Of a stretch of 51,288 bases of DNA, positions 50,272 to 51,288 are shown one piece after another. The stretch's first letter is position 1; the number at the start of each line of letters is the position of its first letter. Source of the stretch: an uncultured Eubacteriales bacterium (GTDB lineage Bacteria > Bacillota > Clostridia > Peptostreptococcales > Anaerovoracaceae); assembly GCA_900318105.1 (NCBI GenBank), contig ONJG01000027.1, positions 1 through 51,288 on the forward strand, written 5' to 3'. Position numbers and translations under genes: made by a program. The notes beneath the pieces were generated by a model. That model did no database searches and had not been told where the DNA came from. It saw nothing but the letters and a program-made list of their open reading frames with translations.

Positions 50272-51288
50272 ATGAGTCAGATTAGTTTATTTGAAGCTGA
50301 AAAAATGAATAACCAGCCGCTGGCAGCGAGGATGAGGCCGAGGAATCTCGATGAGTTCGTGGGTCAGGAGCACCTGCTCGGAGAAGGAAAGGTCCTGAGG
50401 AATCTTATAGAGCGGGACAGCATCTCCTCGATGATATTCTGGGGCCCGCCGGGAGTGGGCAAAACCACGCTCGCGCAGATAATCGCGACCAGGACAGACG
50501 CGCAGTTCATTACGTTCAGCGCGGTCACAAGCGGCATTAAAGATATCAAGACGGTGATGCAGCAGGCGGATAAGATGACCGCCGTGGGAGCACGCACCAT
50601 AGTTTTCGTGGATGAGATTCACAGGTTTAACAAGGCTCAGCAGGATGCATTCTTACCTTTTGTGGAGAAGGGAAGCATCATCCTGATAGGTGCGACCACT
50701 GAGAATCCCTCGTTTGAGGTGAACGGGGCTTTGCTCTCAAGATGCAAGGTGTTCGTGCTCCAGCAGCTGACACAGGATAATATCGCGCAGCTCATCAGAA
50801 ATGCGGTGAGCGATCCGAGAGGATTCGGAGACCAGAATGTAACTATTCCGGATGATGTCATAAATGCGCTTGCGGGTTTTGCAAACGGAGATGCCAGGAC
50901 GGCTCTTTCGACTCTTGAGATGATGGTGCTCAATGCAGAGCACCGGGACGGAGAGATCAAGGTCACGACAGAGGACTTTGAGCAGTGCACCTCGCGTAAG
51001 TCGCTGCTTTATGATAAGCAGGGAGAAGAGCATTATAATCTCATATCCGCTCTTCACAAATCGATGAGAAATTCGGATGCCGATGCCGCAGTTTACTGGC
51101 TGGCGCGCATGCTGGAGTCGGGTGAGGATCCGATGTATATCGCGCGCCGCGTCACGAGGTTTGCGGCGGAGGATGTCGGCCTCGCCGATCCGAGAGCTTT
51201 GGAGCTCTCGGTCGCGGCATTCCAGGCCTGCCATCTCATCGGAATGCCGGAGTGCAGCGTGCACCTCACCGAGGCCGTCATCTACAAC
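50272..51288 (+). CDS. rarA: Replication-associated recombination protein A, 5' part
   Basis: 339 codons of a RarA/MgsA AAA+ ATPase, cut by the window end; the family is usually about 420-440 residues. Present are PLAARMRPRNLDEFVGQEHLLG near residue 15, Walker A GPPGVGKTT near 58, Walker B VFVDEIHRFNKAQQDAFLP near 109, sensor 1 GATTENPSF near 139 and the arginine finger SRC near 155. It works at stalled replication forks. The ATG has no good ribosome binding site. The nuclease-like gene ends 18 bp upstream. Confidence 0.95.
   Translation, partial: MSQISLFEAEKMNNQPLAARMRPRNLDEFVGQEHLLGEGKVLRNLIERDSISSMIFWGPPGVGKTTLAQIIATRTDAQFITFSAVTSGIKDIKTVMQQADKMTAVGARTIVFVDEIHRFNKAQQDAFLPFVEKGSIILIGATTENPSFEVNGALLSRCKVFVLQQLTQDNIAQLIRNAVSDPRGFGDQNVTIPDDVINALAGFANGDARTALSTLEMMVLNAEHRDGEIKVTTEDFEQCTSRKSLLYDKQGEEHYNLISALHKSMRNSDADAAVYWLARMLESGEDPMYIARRVTRFAAEDVGLADPRALELSVAAFQACHLIGMPECSVHLTEAVIYN

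Overview
The window looks like chromosome of a Gram-positive anaerobe of the class Clostridia, about 50% GC. The grounds are strong purine-rich ribosome binding sites, lipoproteins with LxxC lipoboxes, an ECF transporter with a TudS-like partner, two-subunit serine dehydratase, HydE, YedF with its DUF3343 partner, a tandem glycine riboswitch and many small ABC/TRAP uptake operons. Placement below class is not possible by reading; a family such as Anaerovoracaceae is only a guess. No rRNA, tRNA, CRISPR array, prophage or insertion sequence was seen.

Region 1 (1-7.7 kb) is the most unusual operon: an iron-chelate/cobalamin-type ABC permease and ATPase, a HydE-like radical SAM enzyme, a NifH-like ATPase, two NifD/NifK-like proteins and a matching lipoprotein. 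The genes overlap or nearly touch. The cluster ligands differ from true nitrogenase, so this is probably an uncharacterised nitrogenase-like reductase tied to uptake of a metal complex or tetrapyrrole.

Region 2 (7.7-20.2 kb) has an alanine/glycine symporter behind a tandem glycine riboswitch, a divergent LysR gene with a palindrome inside its own promoter, a 26-residue membrane peptide, and a quinate/shikimate locus. In that locus an old-yellow-type reductase and a second LysR regulator lie on the minus strand, and shikimate dehydrogenase, MFS carrier, type I dehydroquinase and a three-part TRAP transporter lie on the plus strand. A 31-bp operator-like sequence is present at both ends of the LysR gene.

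Region 3 (20.2-30.1 kb) handles amino acids. An ABC transporter has a circularly permuted binding domain fused to its permease, and its ATPase carries a degenerate GHKL-like tail. It faces serine dehydratase. A second, ordinary amino-acid ABC operon continues into a DapF-like racemase and a threonine-aldolase-like enzyme. Between them is a 500-bp gap holding apparent gene remnants.

Region 4 (30.1-42.2 kb) is more ordinary: FeoAB, CBS-type pyrophosphatase, GH13 glucosidase, iron alcohol dehydrogenase, sirtuin, the yedF/DUF3343 selenium-associated pair, and a run of hydroxyacid dehydrogenase, HAD phosphatase, phosphodiesterase and an E2-like acyltransferase lacking its catalytic histidine.

Region 5 (42.2-51.3 kb) holds a TudS-like desulfidase with a full ECF transporter, a membrane protein with a probably leaderless mRNA, a decayed ABC exporter whose end is fused in frame to a GNAT acetyltransferase, an AlkD-like glycosylase, an 840-bp gap with two long imperfect palindromes and two evenly spaced inverted-repeat pairs, an AT-rich PD-(D/E)xK-like nuclease gene and the start of rarA.
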